From Gemmatimonadota bacterium (GTDB taxonomy: Bacteria > Latescibacterota > UBA2968 > UBA8231), in contig JABJJN010000054.1 of NCBI GenBank assembly GCA_018660835.1, positions 224,877-288,876 of the forward strand: a stretch of 64,000 bases of DNA, given 5' to 3'. A model generated the notes under the pieces. It saw only the letters and a list, made by a program, of their open reading frames with translations. It was not told where the DNA came from and made no database searches. Positions 8,901-17,702 of the stretch are shown in pieces. The position numbers and the translations under genes are program-made. Positions within the stretch are counted from its first letter, which is position 1. Each line of letters opens with the position of its first letter.

Positions 8901-9509
8901 ATGGCAGAGAAGGAAAAAGAAGAAGGTCTTCTGGAAGAAGTGACGGAGCGCAATATTGAGCACTCCCTCCTCAAATCGCGGAAGATCTTCCTGTGGTCGC
9001 CCGTTAACGATGATTCAGCTCGTGCCATCGTGACGCGCTTGCTGTCTCTCGATGCGGAAGATTCCAAAACCGAGATCGTGCTGTATATCAACAGTCCTGG
9101 TGGTTCGGTTTCTGACGGGCTGGCGATCTATGATGCGATGCAAGCGATCGGATCTCCTGTATCGACGGTCTGCACAGGGTTGGCAGCGAGTATGGGTGCC
9201 GTGCTTCTGGCAGGTGGCGCCAAGGGACGACGTTTCACCTGGCCCCATGCGCGAATCATGATCCACCAGCCGCTGATCATGGGCACGATCACCGGTCGCG
9301 CCACGGACCTCGATATCCATGCACGCGAGATGCTGAAGACGCGTGAGGAAATCAATCGGCTGTTGGCGTCGCATACCGGACAAGACCTGGAAAAGTTGGC
9401 GAAAGACACGGATCGCGACTTTTACATGTCGCCGCAGGAGGCCAAAGATTACGGCCTAATCGACGACATTGTCGAGACGAGCACTTTGCCCAAGGCCAAT
9501 GGTAAGTAA
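8901..9509 (+). CDS. clpP: ATP-dependent Clp protease proteolytic subunit ClpP
   Basis: 202 residues covering the whole ClpP fold. The catalytic triad is visible: Ser97 in GLAASMGA, His122 in MIHQPL and Asp173 in DTDRDFYMS. The oxyanion-loop motif NSPGGSVSDGLAIYD is intact. ClpP forms a tetradecameric barrel that degrades substrates unfolded by ClpX or ClpA. No clpX, clpA or tig gene is adjacent; the gene is a single transcription unit with its own promoter (8830-8858) and an intrinsic terminator (9553-9586). Proteins of this subgroup with an acidic N-terminus (MAEKEKEEGLLEEV) and short length also occur as second ClpP paralogues, so whether this is the only ClpP cannot be told here. Confidence 0.96.
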   Translation: MAEKEKEEGLLEEVTERNIEHSLLKSRKIFLWSPVNDDSARAIVTRLLSLDAEDSKTEIVLYINSPGGSVSDGLAIYDAMQAIGSPVSTVCTGLAASMGAVLLAGGAKGRRFTWPHARIMIHQPLIMGTITGRATDLDIHAREMLKTREEINRLLASHTGQDLEKLAKDTDRDFYMSPQEAKDYGLIDDIVETSTLPKANGK

Positions 9510-9552
9510 CACCTATCATCATCAGCCTTTGTTCAGGCTATATTTTCTGCAG

Positions 9553-9586
9553 GCCGCTCTCCCCTAGGGAGGGCGGCTTTGTTTTT
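9553..9586 (+). terminator. Rho-independent terminator of clpP
   Basis: Left arm GCCGCTCTCCC (9553-9563), loop CTA, right arm GGGAGGGCGGC (9567-9577): 11 pairs with one G-T wobble, followed by TTTGTTTTT at 9578-9586. It is 44 bases after the clpP stop and just before the end of the convergent fpg gene. Confidence 0.9.
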
Positions 9587-9592
9587 GCGGTC

Positions 9593-10402
9593 TCAGCGCT
9601 GGCAGCGTGGACAGTAAAACGTGCTGCGACCAGACTGCACGATAGACTTAATCCTGCTATCGCAGGTGTCGCACGGTTCCCCGTCGCGCCCATAGACCGC
9701 CAACTGTCGCTGGAAATACCCCCCCGTTCCTGATCCCGCATAGTCACGAATTGTCGTGCCGCCATGATCGATGGCTCGTTGCAAGGTTGAGCGAACGGCG
9801 TCTACGAGTCGGGCAAGGCGGCCGCGACTGATTCGACCCGCCGCAGTGGTCGGACGTATGGCGGCGGCAAACAATGCCTCACTTGCATAGATATTTCCGA
9901 CACCAACTACGACATGGCCGTCGAGCAACAAGGACTTGATTGGACGCTGCCGGCCCTTGCATGCCTCGACTAGCAGGTCGACGTCAAAGTCGTCAGACAG
10001 AGGCTCGACCCCCAATCCCTGCAACCAGGAACACGCGGTTAACTGCTTCGCTGTCAGCGCTAGTACAATGCCAAATCGTCGCGGGTCATGGTAGACGAGA
10101 GGAGGACCGTCGTCGAGATAGAAGATGACATGGTCGTGTTTGCGGCGCTCTTCGGTCACCAACAGGTTGCCGGACATACCCAGGTGCACCAAGAGTGTCC
10201 GTGCACCCTCCAGATGCAGCAGCAGGTATTTGGCGCGACGCTCGCAAGATAGGATCTGCCTGCCCTGGAGGACGGCCAACCGTCGTCGCGACAGGGGCTC
10301 GCGCAGGCGCAGACTGGAACACCAGACTTTTTCAACACGGCGGCCGACAACGTGTGCCTCCATCGCTCGGCGAACCGTTTCAACTTCAGGTAGTTCCGGC
10401 AT
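9593..10402 (-). CDS. mutM: Formamidopyrimidine-DNA glycosylase (MutM/Fpg)
   Basis: Base-excision repair enzyme that removes 8-oxoguanine and formamidopyrimidines and nicks the abasic site. Starts MPELPEVETV with the catalytic Pro2 and Glu3; Lys58 (RRAKYLLLHL) is conserved. VVGVGNIYASEALF forms the helix-two-turn-helix DNA-binding region, and the C-terminal zinc finger is CDTC...CPRC with the base-contacting Arg in SGRSTFYC. 269 residues is the standard length. It lies 55 bases downstream of the VOC-protein gene on the same strand and may be read from the same transcript. Confidence 0.96.
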   Translation of the reverse strand: MPELPEVETVRRAMEAHVVGRRVEKVWCSSLRLREPLSRRRLAVLQGRQILSCERRAKYLLLHLEGARTLLVHLGMSGNLLVTEERRKHDHVIFYLDDGPPLVYHDPRRFGIVLALTAKQLTACSWLQGLGVEPLSDDFDVDLLVEACKGRQRPIKSLLLDGHVVVGVGNIYASEALFAAAIRPTTAAGRISRGRLARLVDAVRSTLQRAIDHGGTTIRDYAGSGTGGYFQRQLAVYGRDGEPCDTCDSRIKSIVQSGRSTFYCPRCQR

Positions 10403-10457
10403 CTACATTTTCATCTGGGTGGATGCGGACCCGAGATCGAGGTCAAGGTGTCAGATT

Positions 10458-11207
10458 TCAGTCGGGTGGATCCAACAGATGCATGGCACCAAAAGAGGCG
10501 CCCTGCGGATCAATGAGAACTGAACCACGACCGACTTCGGGCCAATCGTCCGGGGGCATTTGCACGCTCCCACCTAGGGTATTTGAGTGATCATGGATGG
10601 CATCACAGTCATCGACCATGAAATACACCAGCCAGCTTGAGGGTGCACCGCCAGCATCTTCACCCAATGACATGAGCCCTCCCGCCGGACGCTCGCCATT
10701 CATAAAGACCGTGTAGCTGTCACCATAGGGCTCGATCGTCCAGTCAAACAAGGTTGAATAGAAGGAACCGGCTGCGTCGGGTTCACGCGTCAGCAGTTCA
10801 TTCCAACAGAGAGTACCGTGTTCATTGACGATCTCGGCGCCGTGACTTGCATGGGGTTCCCACATGGCAAAGTGGGCGCCCTGCGGATCTCGCAACACGG
10901 CAAGGCGACCCCAGGAACCTGCTTGCACCGGCTCACGCAGCACTGTGGCCCCGAGACTTTCCCCCTTGTACGTCGACTGCTCGACATCAGCGACGGAAAC
11001 ATAACCAAGCCAGTGAGGTGGTAAGTGCTGATCTGAGACACTATCGCCAATGGCGGCGATCAGGCGATCCTTCAGCGTCGCACGGCCCTCGGCATCGAAG
11101 CTCCAGCCGAAGAGTGCTCCGTAGTACTGGCGAGCACTCTCACACTGGTGTGTCGAATGCTGAATCCAGCAGAAAGTGCTGGTTGGGTAGCTATCGCGAA
11201 GCGGCAT
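10458..11207 (-). CDS. Tandem VOC (glyoxalase-fold) domain protein
   Basis: About 249 residues with two vicinal-oxygen-chelate half-domains. The first has ARQYYGALFGWSF ... LGYVSVADVE ... GRLAVLRDPQGAHFAMW, and the second has AAGSFYSTLFDWTIEPYGD ... SSWLVYFMVDDCD ... GRGSVLIDPQGASFGAM. Proteins of this two-domain type are annotated as glyoxalase or bleomycin-resistance-like but usually have unknown substrates. The first half begins FCWIQHSTHQ and the second LCWNELLTRE, the duplicated strand that normally carries a metal ligand. ATG 11207 is preferred over the upstream TTG at 11216. Neighbouring fpg suggests nothing specific. Confidence 0.85.
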   Translation of the reverse strand: MPLRDSYPTSTFCWIQHSTHQCESARQYYGALFGWSFDAEGRATLKDRLIAAIGDSVSDQHLPPHWLGYVSVADVEQSTYKGESLGATVLREPVQAGSWGRLAVLRDPQGAHFAMWEPHASHGAEIVNEHGTLCWNELLTREPDAAGSFYSTLFDWTIEPYGDSYTVFMNGERPAGGLMSLGEDAGGAPSSWLVYFMVDDCDAIHDHSNTLGGSVQMPPDDWPEVGRGSVLIDPQGASFGAMHLLDPPD

Positions 11208-11389
11208 GGCTCTCAAACGTCAGACATGAGACGATCTGGGCGCCAAAGGGCGCCGCGGGAGTATGGGCAAGTGTAGGAGTGGTCTGCATGAACGGCAAGC
11301 ATGTGCCGGTGCTTGAGAGCGTTGTCCGTGGCCGTTACATTCGACCTGATTCCAACACAATTGCAGCGGCATTCAAGACACTTAACAAA

Positions 11390-12706
11390 ATGAGTAGATC
11401 CATGGATTTGAATCGTCAGCCACCTCGTCGCCCATCGAACACAGGAATGGGTGGTGTCGTAGGACTCGCCCGCATGACCGACAAGGCACGTGGTCACTAC
11501 GCCGAATTGATTGGCGAATTCAAATACGGCCAGATATCCGGCAATGATGCTGACTTGCTGGGATTCCTGAATACGACAGAGGACGCTTTCCTTGAGCTGG
11601 CAATCCCCATACCCGATGATGAGTTGGCCGAGCAAGTTGTGGCTGCGAGCGGTCGGACTGCCGCTGAAATCGAGGCGTTCAACACACAGCAGTTGGAGCG
11701 CGAGCCCCACGACGAACTGCATGTTCGCCTGCTGAAGGAGCGGATCGAGGCCTATGCGCCCGGTCGCACGGATATTACAACCGTTCTCAAGTCGATCGAA
11801 CTGGATGACTGGGGGGCATTTCGCGATACGGATCTTACTGTTGCGCCGCCGCGGACGGCCTACATAAAGACTGTGTTGGGTATCGTTGCGGCTGCTCGTA
11901 TGGCCGACAAGGCGAGAGCCTCTCATATCGACAAACTCGGCGGCTACTACCTCTATGGCGATGATTCCTATCTCGATCGACAGATTCTTGAGTTGCTGGG
12001 AGTCGACGCGGAAACCTTCGCCGAGGGGGCATGGCTGAATCCAAACGACGTAGAGTTGGGAGAGTGGCTACTGGAGCGAATTACGCCCCTGACGCCTGGG
12101 GCTATTTCCGCATTCAACGCGCGGATGAGCCTCCACGGCATCGCTACCCCTGGATACGAAGAGAAATTCGCGGCACGTCGCGATGAGGTGTGTGGTGCGG
12201 GACAGACGCATGTGACGACCTACTTCGAGTTGATGGATATCGATGACGAGGCGCACTTCGGCCTGGTAGATTTGGAGCGTCGGGCACCGAGAAGTCCTTA
12301 CGATCAAAGTGTCGCGGGTATCACCTCTTTTGGTCGCATGATCGACAAGGGCAGGGCGCATCTGGCCAAGCGACTCAGTGTCTATTACTTCGGTGAAGAT
12401 TCGGGATTCGACCGCCGCATTCTTGAACATCTTGGCGTTGCTCAAGCAGAATTTGAAGAAGGCTTGAAAGCATATGATACGGACGCAGAGGTCCTCAAGT
12501 GGTTGCAGCCTCAGTTGCAGGCTGGCGAAGGCAAAGTCGAGGCCCTCAACGAGACGTTGCGAAGTCTGTCGCCTGATAATGTTCGCGACTTTCTACGTGG
12601 TGCGGTGCGCAAACTGGACCCGGCGCGCAGCGATCTCGACACATTCATGGCCTTCTCCGAGCTCGACGATGTTGTCACCTTTGCCCGGCTGCGTGCACAC
12701 GTCTGA
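11390..12706 (+). CDS. Protein with three tandem DUF5069-like domains
   Basis: 438 residues built from three copies of a ~146-residue unit. Copy starts are near residues 9, 152 and 298: PPRRPSNTGMGGVVGLARMTDKARG, APPRTAYIKTVLGIVAAARMADKARA and APRSPYDQSVAGITSFGRMIDKGRA. Each copy continues with a Tyr-rich strand (FKYGQI, YYLYGDD, VYYFGED), a D-x-x-x-L-x-L/H-L-G core and a C-terminal TxFxLxDxDD-like segment. This matches DUF5069, normally a single ~140-residue domain of unknown function. The start is ATG 11390 (or 11402). The open frame runs 540 bases further upstream, but that part lies antisense to the VOC gene and looks non-coding. The amidotransferase gene follows after 6 bases. Confidence 0.8.
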   Translation: MSRSMDLNRQPPRRPSNTGMGGVVGLARMTDKARGHYAELIGEFKYGQISGNDADLLGFLNTTEDAFLELAIPIPDDELAEQVVAASGRTAAEIEAFNTQQLEREPHDELHVRLLKERIEAYAPGRTDITTVLKSIELDDWGAFRDTDLTVAPPRTAYIKTVLGIVAAARMADKARASHIDKLGGYYLYGDDSYLDRQILELLGVDAETFAEGAWLNPNDVELGEWLLERITPLTPGAISAFNARMSLHGIATPGYEEKFAARRDEVCGAGQTHVTTYFELMDIDDEAHFGLVDLERRAPRSPYDQSVAGITSFGRMIDKGRAHLAKRLSVYYFGEDSGFDRRILEHLGVAQAEFEEGLKAYDTDAEVLKWLQPQLQAGEGKVEALNETLRSLSPDNVRDFLRGAVRKLDPARSDLDTFMAFSELDDVVTFARLRAHV

Positions 12707-12712
12707 CCTCGA

Positions 12713-13417
12713 ATGTCACGACCTCTGATAGGAATTACGACCAGTCTCTCAACGGGGGAGCGGCCTCGACAGCTTCTCGACTGTTTCTATGTAGATGCTA
12801 TCGAAGCAGCCGGAGGGTGCCCCGTGCCGATCGCCATGACGAAGGATCTGGACGCGCTCCGACCGATCCTGGAGCGCTTGGATGGACTGGTGATGACAGG
12901 CGGGCCTGCGATCAGTGATGGTCTGATTGGGACTCTGCCAGAAGACATTGATCCGACCCCCTCGCGCCGCCATGATGCGGATCGGGTGACCTTCGATGAA
13001 TTGCGTCAGCGACAACGGCCGATTTTGGGCATTTGCTACGGCATGCAGTTCATGAATGCACGGGCTGGTGGCACCATCAGCGCCGATCTCCAAACTCACT
13101 TCGGTGTTGGTCCACACACACCTTCGCGCAATGATGGCAAGAAGATTCTCCATGAGATCATTGTAGAACCCGAATCACAACTCGAAGCCGTCCTCGGAGC
13201 CGGACGTCCCCGGGTGAATAGTTATCACATCCAGTCGGTCGTTGATGTGGCGCCGCACTTGCGCATCGCAGCACGTAGCGAAGATGGCATTATTGAGGCC
13301 CTCGAGTCGGAGGACGGGAGTGTCATCGGAGTACAGTTTCACCCTGAATTGATGGGGGAGGACGGCGCCGGACTTTTTCGACACCTCGTCGAGCGCGCCA
13401 AGAATCGATCGCTCTAA
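12713..13417 (+). CDS. Class I glutamine amidotransferase / peptidase C26 family protein
   Basis: 234 residues of the gamma-glutamyl-hydrolase-like C26 family, whose best-known member PuuD hydrolyses gamma-glutamyl-GABA. The nucleophile is Cys108 in PILGICYGMQFMN, with His210 and Glu212 in VQFHPEL completing the triad. GLVMTGGPAISDG and RVNSYHIQSV are other family landmarks. The substrate is not shown by the context: no putrescine-pathway genes are nearby. It sits 6 bases after the triple-DUF5069 gene and 35 bases before the propeller gene, in what looks like one rightward transcription unit. Confidence 0.88.
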   Translation: MSRPLIGITTSLSTGERPRQLLDCFYVDAIEAAGGCPVPIAMTKDLDALRPILERLDGLVMTGGPAISDGLIGTLPEDIDPTPSRRHDADRVTFDELRQRQRPILGICYGMQFMNARAGGTISADLQTHFGVGPHTPSRNDGKKILHEIIVEPESQLEAVLGAGRPRVNSYHIQSVVDVAPHLRIAARSEDGIIEALESEDGSVIGVQFHPELMGEDGAGLFRHLVERAKNRSL

Positions 13418-13452
13418 CAACCAACCCCAGATACTTACTGGACAAAGGATTT

Positions 13453-14373
13453 ATGGACACCGCTAACACGACACCCTTGCGGCCCGAGGACTGGCTCATT
13501 GGTGCTCTCGGAGTATGGATGGGTACACCGGATGGCGGCTGGCGTCGTCTGGGTCCCTACACATACGTGACCAACGATGTCGTCGTCGATTCCCCGACCG
13601 ACACACTCCGGACCGACCATGCCACTGCTGACATTCTGGTCGCCACAGGACACGGATTGTGGCTGGCCAATGGCGATCCGACCAAGCGTTGGATTCAACT
13701 TCACGACGAGACCCTGACGGAGGTCGCCGTCGTAAGACCCACGGCTGACGCCGGGGTGATCGTCGCAGGGTGTTATGGCGTGGCACGTGCAACCCCGGAC
13801 GATCTCGGCATTTCACGTTGGCAAAGCAATACTGAGGACCATGTTCCAGACGAGCGATTCACCAACGACTTGCTCACACAGGCAACAGGTCCCTGGCTTG
13901 CCGCGACGGAGGCGGGCGTGCTCGTCAGCGATGATGGCGGCCTGCAATGGTCACTCACTGACCTGCGAGATACGGCAGTCCGTGTCTTGCACCGTGTTGA
14001 GGACGGGTGGCTTGCTGGTAGCGACACGCGCGGGCTCTGGCACAGTGTCGATGGGGCACACTGGAGAGCCGTGGACGCCCCAACTCCTGGCGTTTTTTCC
14101 ATTGCCACCGAGGGCGACAAGCTACTGCTGGGTGGCTATGACGGGATTCACATTCGAGATGCCAATTCCCAATGGCGCCACTCCGGGCCTCGTGCAATGA
14201 TCGGTTCCATGGCGACTGGTGATGGTGTTTGGTTGGCGGGGGCCGATCCGGGTGGGTTGTGGGTGTCGACAGACGAGGGTGGAAGCTGGCGCCACACGGG
14301 GGACTTCAACAGTGTGCGTGCGATTCGCGCACCAGCTGTCTCAGGTGCACCTAATACGACGGCGGAGGTCTAG
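13453..14373 (+). CDS. Asp-box beta-propeller protein of unknown function
   Basis: 306 residues without signal peptide. Repeated short strands with LVATGHGLWLANGDP, WLAATEAGVLVSDDGGLQWS, WLAGSDTRGLWHSVDGAHWR, LLLGGYDGIHIRD and WLAGADPGGLWVSTDEGGSWR show a propeller made of ~45-residue blades with S-x-D-x-G-x-x-W Asp-boxes. This is the fold of sialidases and of Ycf48-like assembly factors, but no catalytic set is recognisable, so a binding or scaffold role is as likely as an enzyme. Its stop is one base before the GTG of the next gene, so the two are certainly co-transcribed. Confidence 0.75.
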   Translation: MDTANTTPLRPEDWLIGALGVWMGTPDGGWRRLGPYTYVTNDVVVDSPTDTLRTDHATADILVATGHGLWLANGDPTKRWIQLHDETLTEVAVVRPTADAGVIVAGCYGVARATPDDLGISRWQSNTEDHVPDERFTNDLLTQATGPWLAATEAGVLVSDDGGLQWSLTDLRDTAVRVLHRVEDGWLAGSDTRGLWHSVDGAHWRAVDAPTPGVFSIATEGDKLLLGGYDGIHIRDANSQWRHSGPRAMIGSMATGDGVWLAGADPGGLWVSTDEGGSWRHTGDFNSVRAIRAPAVSGAPNTTAEV

Positions 14374-14374
14374 G

Positions 14375-16189
14375 GTGGTGGACGAGCAAGCGTATGACAG
14401 CCAGGTGAGCGAGAGAGCGGAAGAGGTGCTCAAGGCGGCGGTCACGCGAACACGCAGTTCGATGTGGTCGGTACATGCCAATCTGCATCTGCAGGCAAGT
14501 CCAAAGGACGCGGCGGATGATGTCAACGAGGCAGTGGATCGTACCCTGAACGAAGTCATTGCTGGCGGAGACGACGCGAAACTCGGTGGCCCATTTCACA
14601 TTCTTCCGGCGATGCTGCTTCTGTGCAGATGGGAAGAGGTGATGCCGTCTCAGGCCATCGCCGCGATTCGAAGTTTCTTCCTGGAAGGCGTGCAGGCACG
14701 GGGCAACACCGAGAACCATTGGTTGATGTACTACACGGGAAATCTGCTCGCCGCCGAACGTTGGCACGACGAGCAGCAGATGTGGAATGGATGTTCGCCA
14801 GAGGCGATGCGACGTGAGGCGACGCGCTGGATTCTGGGTACGATTGAGCGTACCGCCCGGATCGGTCATCATGAATACGATTCTCCTGGCTACCATGTGG
14901 AGCACATGGCTCCATTGATCGGTCTCTACGAACACACGACGGACGACCATCTGCGCCAGCAGGTGGAGCGAGTATTGACACTGAAAGTGGCCGATATGGC
15001 GCTCGAATACTTCAAGGGATCATGGGCGGGGAGCCACTCCCGTGAGGGCTATCGACAGAATACGTGGACCCGTGTAGGGCCGATTCAGACGCTGCAGTAT
15101 CTCTATTTCGGCGGCGAACCCTTTGACGCAGAACATCATATCCACCACTACGCCATTCCCGCATTGGTCTCGGCATTTCGACCACCCGCCATGTTCGCTC
15201 AAATGGCTTGGGATCGCTCCGAGCCGCACTTGGTTCGCAAGACGAAAGCGCCACGGAATATCGTTCGCCATGCACCCAGGCACGCGGATCCTGTCTACAA
15301 GTCAACCTTCATGAGCCGCTCTTTTGCGCTGGGATCCGCACAGATCAACCTTCCAGGAACGGCGGCAGGACCCATCGATCTGGTTTCATGGGACCTGACA
15401 TGGTCGGCACCGAAACATGAAGGCAAAATCTGCTGCAACCATCCCTTTCAGGGTCCGGAGCGCTTCAGCGCGTTTCTGGGGCCGCACCCATTGAATGCTC
15501 GACGCGCCATCGGCTGCGACAAACCCTATCTCCAGTCTGTGGATCGGCTCTTTGGAGCGTCGCCCTTCGAGCGGATTCTACAAAAGGATGGTGCGATTCT
15601 CGTCCTCTACCGCATCCCGGAGGATGACGAAGCGCCTTTTGTGAATCTCTTTCTGCCTGGTGGCACGCAGTGGGTGGCGCGTGATGGCTGGCTCTTCGGT
15701 GACCAGTCCGAGTTCTTCGTGGGCGTCCGTCCCATCGGTTCGTGGCACTGGGAGAGAATCCGGGAGGCTCGCAACGATGCGATCATGGTCACCAACGGCG
15801 ATCTGATCGATGGTTGGCTCCTGCGTATCGATGATCCCCATGCAGGCCTCGCCCTGGAAGCGGTGGAGGCAACGGATGCCGAATCATTCGAAGCATTCTG
15901 CGATCGACGAGCAGATTTGGATATCGATCTCACACAATGGCCGGATGGAGATCGCGTACAGATGCGAACTCTGCAGGATACGCAGTTGGACATCACCTAC
16001 AACGGCGATCATCGCATCGATGGTGAAATCATCGATTACGGCACATGGCCCCTCTACGAAGGCGCAGGCGGAACGCACGCAGAGGTCGACACAGGGCGAA
16101 TGCGCTTCGTCCACGGTGAGGATGTGGTGGATGTTGATTTTGGTCTGGATGCGCACAGTGAGCTGATGCCCATGCGGGTCATTGGATAG
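14375..16189 (+). CDS. Large alpha-toroid/beta-sandwich-like protein, possible polysaccharide lyase relative
   Basis: About 604 residues. The start is GTG 14375 or 14378, both served by GGAGG at 14364-14368; the longer open frame from 14219 is within the upstream gene. The first half is helical, with ENHWLMYYTGNLLAAERW, IGHHEYDSPGYHVEHM and AGSHSREGYRQNTWTRVGP. These recall the active-site helices (Asn-His, Tyr-His) of (alpha/alpha)-toroid alginate and heparin lyases. The second half is rich in beta-strands (FALGSAQINLPG, LTWSAPKHEGKICCNHPF, ILVLYRIPEDDE). No signal peptide is present, unusual for a polysaccharide-degrading enzyme. The assignment is by general pattern only; it could be an unrelated hypothetical. 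Confidence 0.6.
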   Translation: MVDEQAYDSQVSERAEEVLKAAVTRTRSSMWSVHANLHLQASPKDAADDVNEAVDRTLNEVIAGGDDAKLGGPFHILPAMLLLCRWEEVMPSQAIAAIRSFFLEGVQARGNTENHWLMYYTGNLLAAERWHDEQQMWNGCSPEAMRREATRWILGTIERTARIGHHEYDSPGYHVEHMAPLIGLYEHTTDDHLRQQVERVLTLKVADMALEYFKGSWAGSHSREGYRQNTWTRVGPIQTLQYLYFGGEPFDAEHHIHHYAIPALVSAFRPPAMFAQMAWDRSEPHLVRKTKAPRNIVRHAPRHADPVYKSTFMSRSFALGSAQINLPGTAAGPIDLVSWDLTWSAPKHEGKICCNHPFQGPERFSAFLGPHPLNARRAIGCDKPYLQSVDRLFGASPFERILQKDGAILVLYRIPEDDEAPFVNLFLPGGTQWVARDGWLFGDQSEFFVGVRPIGSWHWERIREARNDAIMVTNGDLIDGWLLRIDDPHAGLALEAVEATDAESFEAFCDRRADLDIDLTQWPDGDRVQMRTLQDTQLDITYNGDHRIDGEIIDYGTWPLYEGAGGTHAEVDTGRMRFVHGEDVVDVDFGLDAHSELMPMRVIG

Positions 16190-16209
16190 GGCCGAAACAG
16201 CCCGGCCCT
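16188..16209 (+). terminator. Weak hairpin at the end of the 11390-16189 unit
   Basis: AGGGCCG (16188-16194) pairs with CGGCCCT (16203-16209) across an 8-base loop, starting inside the stop codon. It is followed by GTCTTGTG rather than a clear T-run. Confidence 0.35.
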
Positions 16210-16348
16210 GTCTTGTGTGCCCGCAAACTGCGCGTGGCACAAACTCCGGGATCCAGTGAACGATATGATTACCCAATTTGGGGTCGGAGTAACAGAAGAA
16301 TCGCTTTTCGGTGTTCAATGAGTACACCACCGATGATGGAGCGATTCG

Positions 16349-17644
16349 ATGACCGCTTTTTCTCGCCGCGCCCTGCTGTTGCTGGCAGCGATCTCCTGGC
16401 TCGCCTGTGGTGAGTCAAACCCAATTTCTCAGGCACCAGAGTCCGAGCCGCCAGGATTCCAGGCTCCAGAGACCGGTGAGGCCGCTCGTCTAACTGCTGA
16501 ACTCCTCGGCCACGAATGGACTCTGATTGCTTTCGTCTCCGCAGACGGGACCCAAGAGCCCCCCATCGTGGGTAGTCGGATGACGATTGGTTTTCAGGCA
16601 GATGGAACGCTCGGTGGCCATGGGGGATGCAATGGCTACGGCGGTTCGTGGTCGCAGTCAGAGGATGGGGCACTTAGCGTCGATGGAATCATCTCGACGC
16701 TGATCGCCTGTGAGCAGGTCGGTGTCACTGAGCAAGAGCAGCGTCTCTTTCGTGCCCTCCAGGGGGCCCGCCGTGCCATACGAACAGATCAGACGCTGCG
16801 GATCGATACCGGAACAGGTGAGTATCTGCTATTCGACCTGGTCGTACGTGAACAGGTGCGGGACGAATCTTTCACTGGCCTGATGTGGGAACTCGAGCTT
16901 TTCGAGCAAACAGATGGTGACAACCTCACGGCCATCGAACCTCTGCCGGGAACACACCTGACCATCGAGTTTTCCGTCGACGGCACGGTACGCGGCAATA
17001 CAGGATGCAACGGTTGGGGAGCACAGTGGTCCTTCAGCCAAGGTGGCGCGATGTCGCTCGTGGACATCTTCTCGACTGAGATCGCCTGTCTCGAGCCAGA
17101 AGGGGCGATGGACCAGGAACGACAGTTCCTGGACGCCCTGGCTCGGGTGGAGCGCATCGATAGTGCTCCAGGTCAGTTGTGGTTGGGGGCAGCAGATGGT
17201 CGGTTCGGTCTGCGCTTCGCCATCATCCCCAGTGCAGAGATACGATCTATCTCAGGTGGCACTTCCTTCGGTCACTGTCTGGGGTATTGCTGGGAGGAAG
17301 TGCATCTGGTCAAGGAGGGCTCCACGCTCGTGAAAGGTGGATGGGATCCTGTGGCCTTTCCGCAGAAGTCGGTTACGCAAGATCTCAATGGTGCCATGTG
17401 GGGGCAGTTGATCATCACTCCCGAGCTGGCAGCCCTCTTCAGCCTGGCTGAGGTCATCGGTTGCCCCGACTGCGCCGACGGAGGCGCCGAGTGGATAGAG
17501 GTCGAGAGCGCGAATGGTCGTCGGCGAGTGACCTACGAATTTGGCAAGCCACCTCGTGAGGTCGCCGAACTTGCGCGCATGTTGCAGTCGCTGCGGGACG
17601 ACATGCGCGCAGGCTTCGGCGTCGCAACTGCTATTCTGGAGTAA
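16349..17644 (+). CDS. Lipoprotein with two META (HslJ-like) domains and a Cys-rich C-terminal domain
   Basis: 431 residues with a lipoprotein signal (RRALLLLAAISWLAC, Cys20 as lipidated residue) and a Pro/Glu-rich linker, so probably membrane-anchored outside the cytoplasm. Residues ~50-165 and ~172-290 are two META domains: each has the G-x-G-G/T-x-G-C-N motif (GGHGGCNGYGGSW, RGNTGCNGWGAQW) and a downstream A-C-E/L segment with a Glu-Gln run (ACEQVGVTEQEQRLF, ACLEPEGAMDQERQF). The two Cys of each domain may form a disulfide. The last ~135 residues contain SFGHCLGYCWEEV and a CPDC pair, a different domain seen in uncharacterised secreted proteins. Function of META domains is not settled beyond stress and heat-shock links (HslJ). 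Confidence 0.82.
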   Translation: MTAFSRRALLLLAAISWLACGESNPISQAPESEPPGFQAPETGEAARLTAELLGHEWTLIAFVSADGTQEPPIVGSRMTIGFQADGTLGGHGGCNGYGGSWSQSEDGALSVDGIISTLIACEQVGVTEQEQRLFRALQGARRAIRTDQTLRIDTGTGEYLLFDLVVREQVRDESFTGLMWELELFEQTDGDNLTAIEPLPGTHLTIEFSVDGTVRGNTGCNGWGAQWSFSQGGAMSLVDIFSTEIACLEPEGAMDQERQFLDALARVERIDSAPGQLWLGAADGRFGLRFAIIPSAEIRSISGGTSFGHCLGYCWEEVHLVKEGSTLVKGGWDPVAFPQKSVTQDLNGAMWGQLIITPELAALFSLAEVIGCPDCADGGAEWIEVESANGRRRVTYEFGKPPREVAELARMLQSLRDDMRAGFGVATAILE

Positions 17645-17702
17645 CGGTACTACGGAGTGCTGGTATCCTGACGTGACAGCAGTATTCGTGGAACGACAGC
17701 CG

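Noticed and set aside
10847..11389. N-terminal extension of the triple-DUF5069 frame
   Set aside because: It lies opposite the VOC-domain gene, has no family pattern, and the first repeat starts right after ATG 11390.
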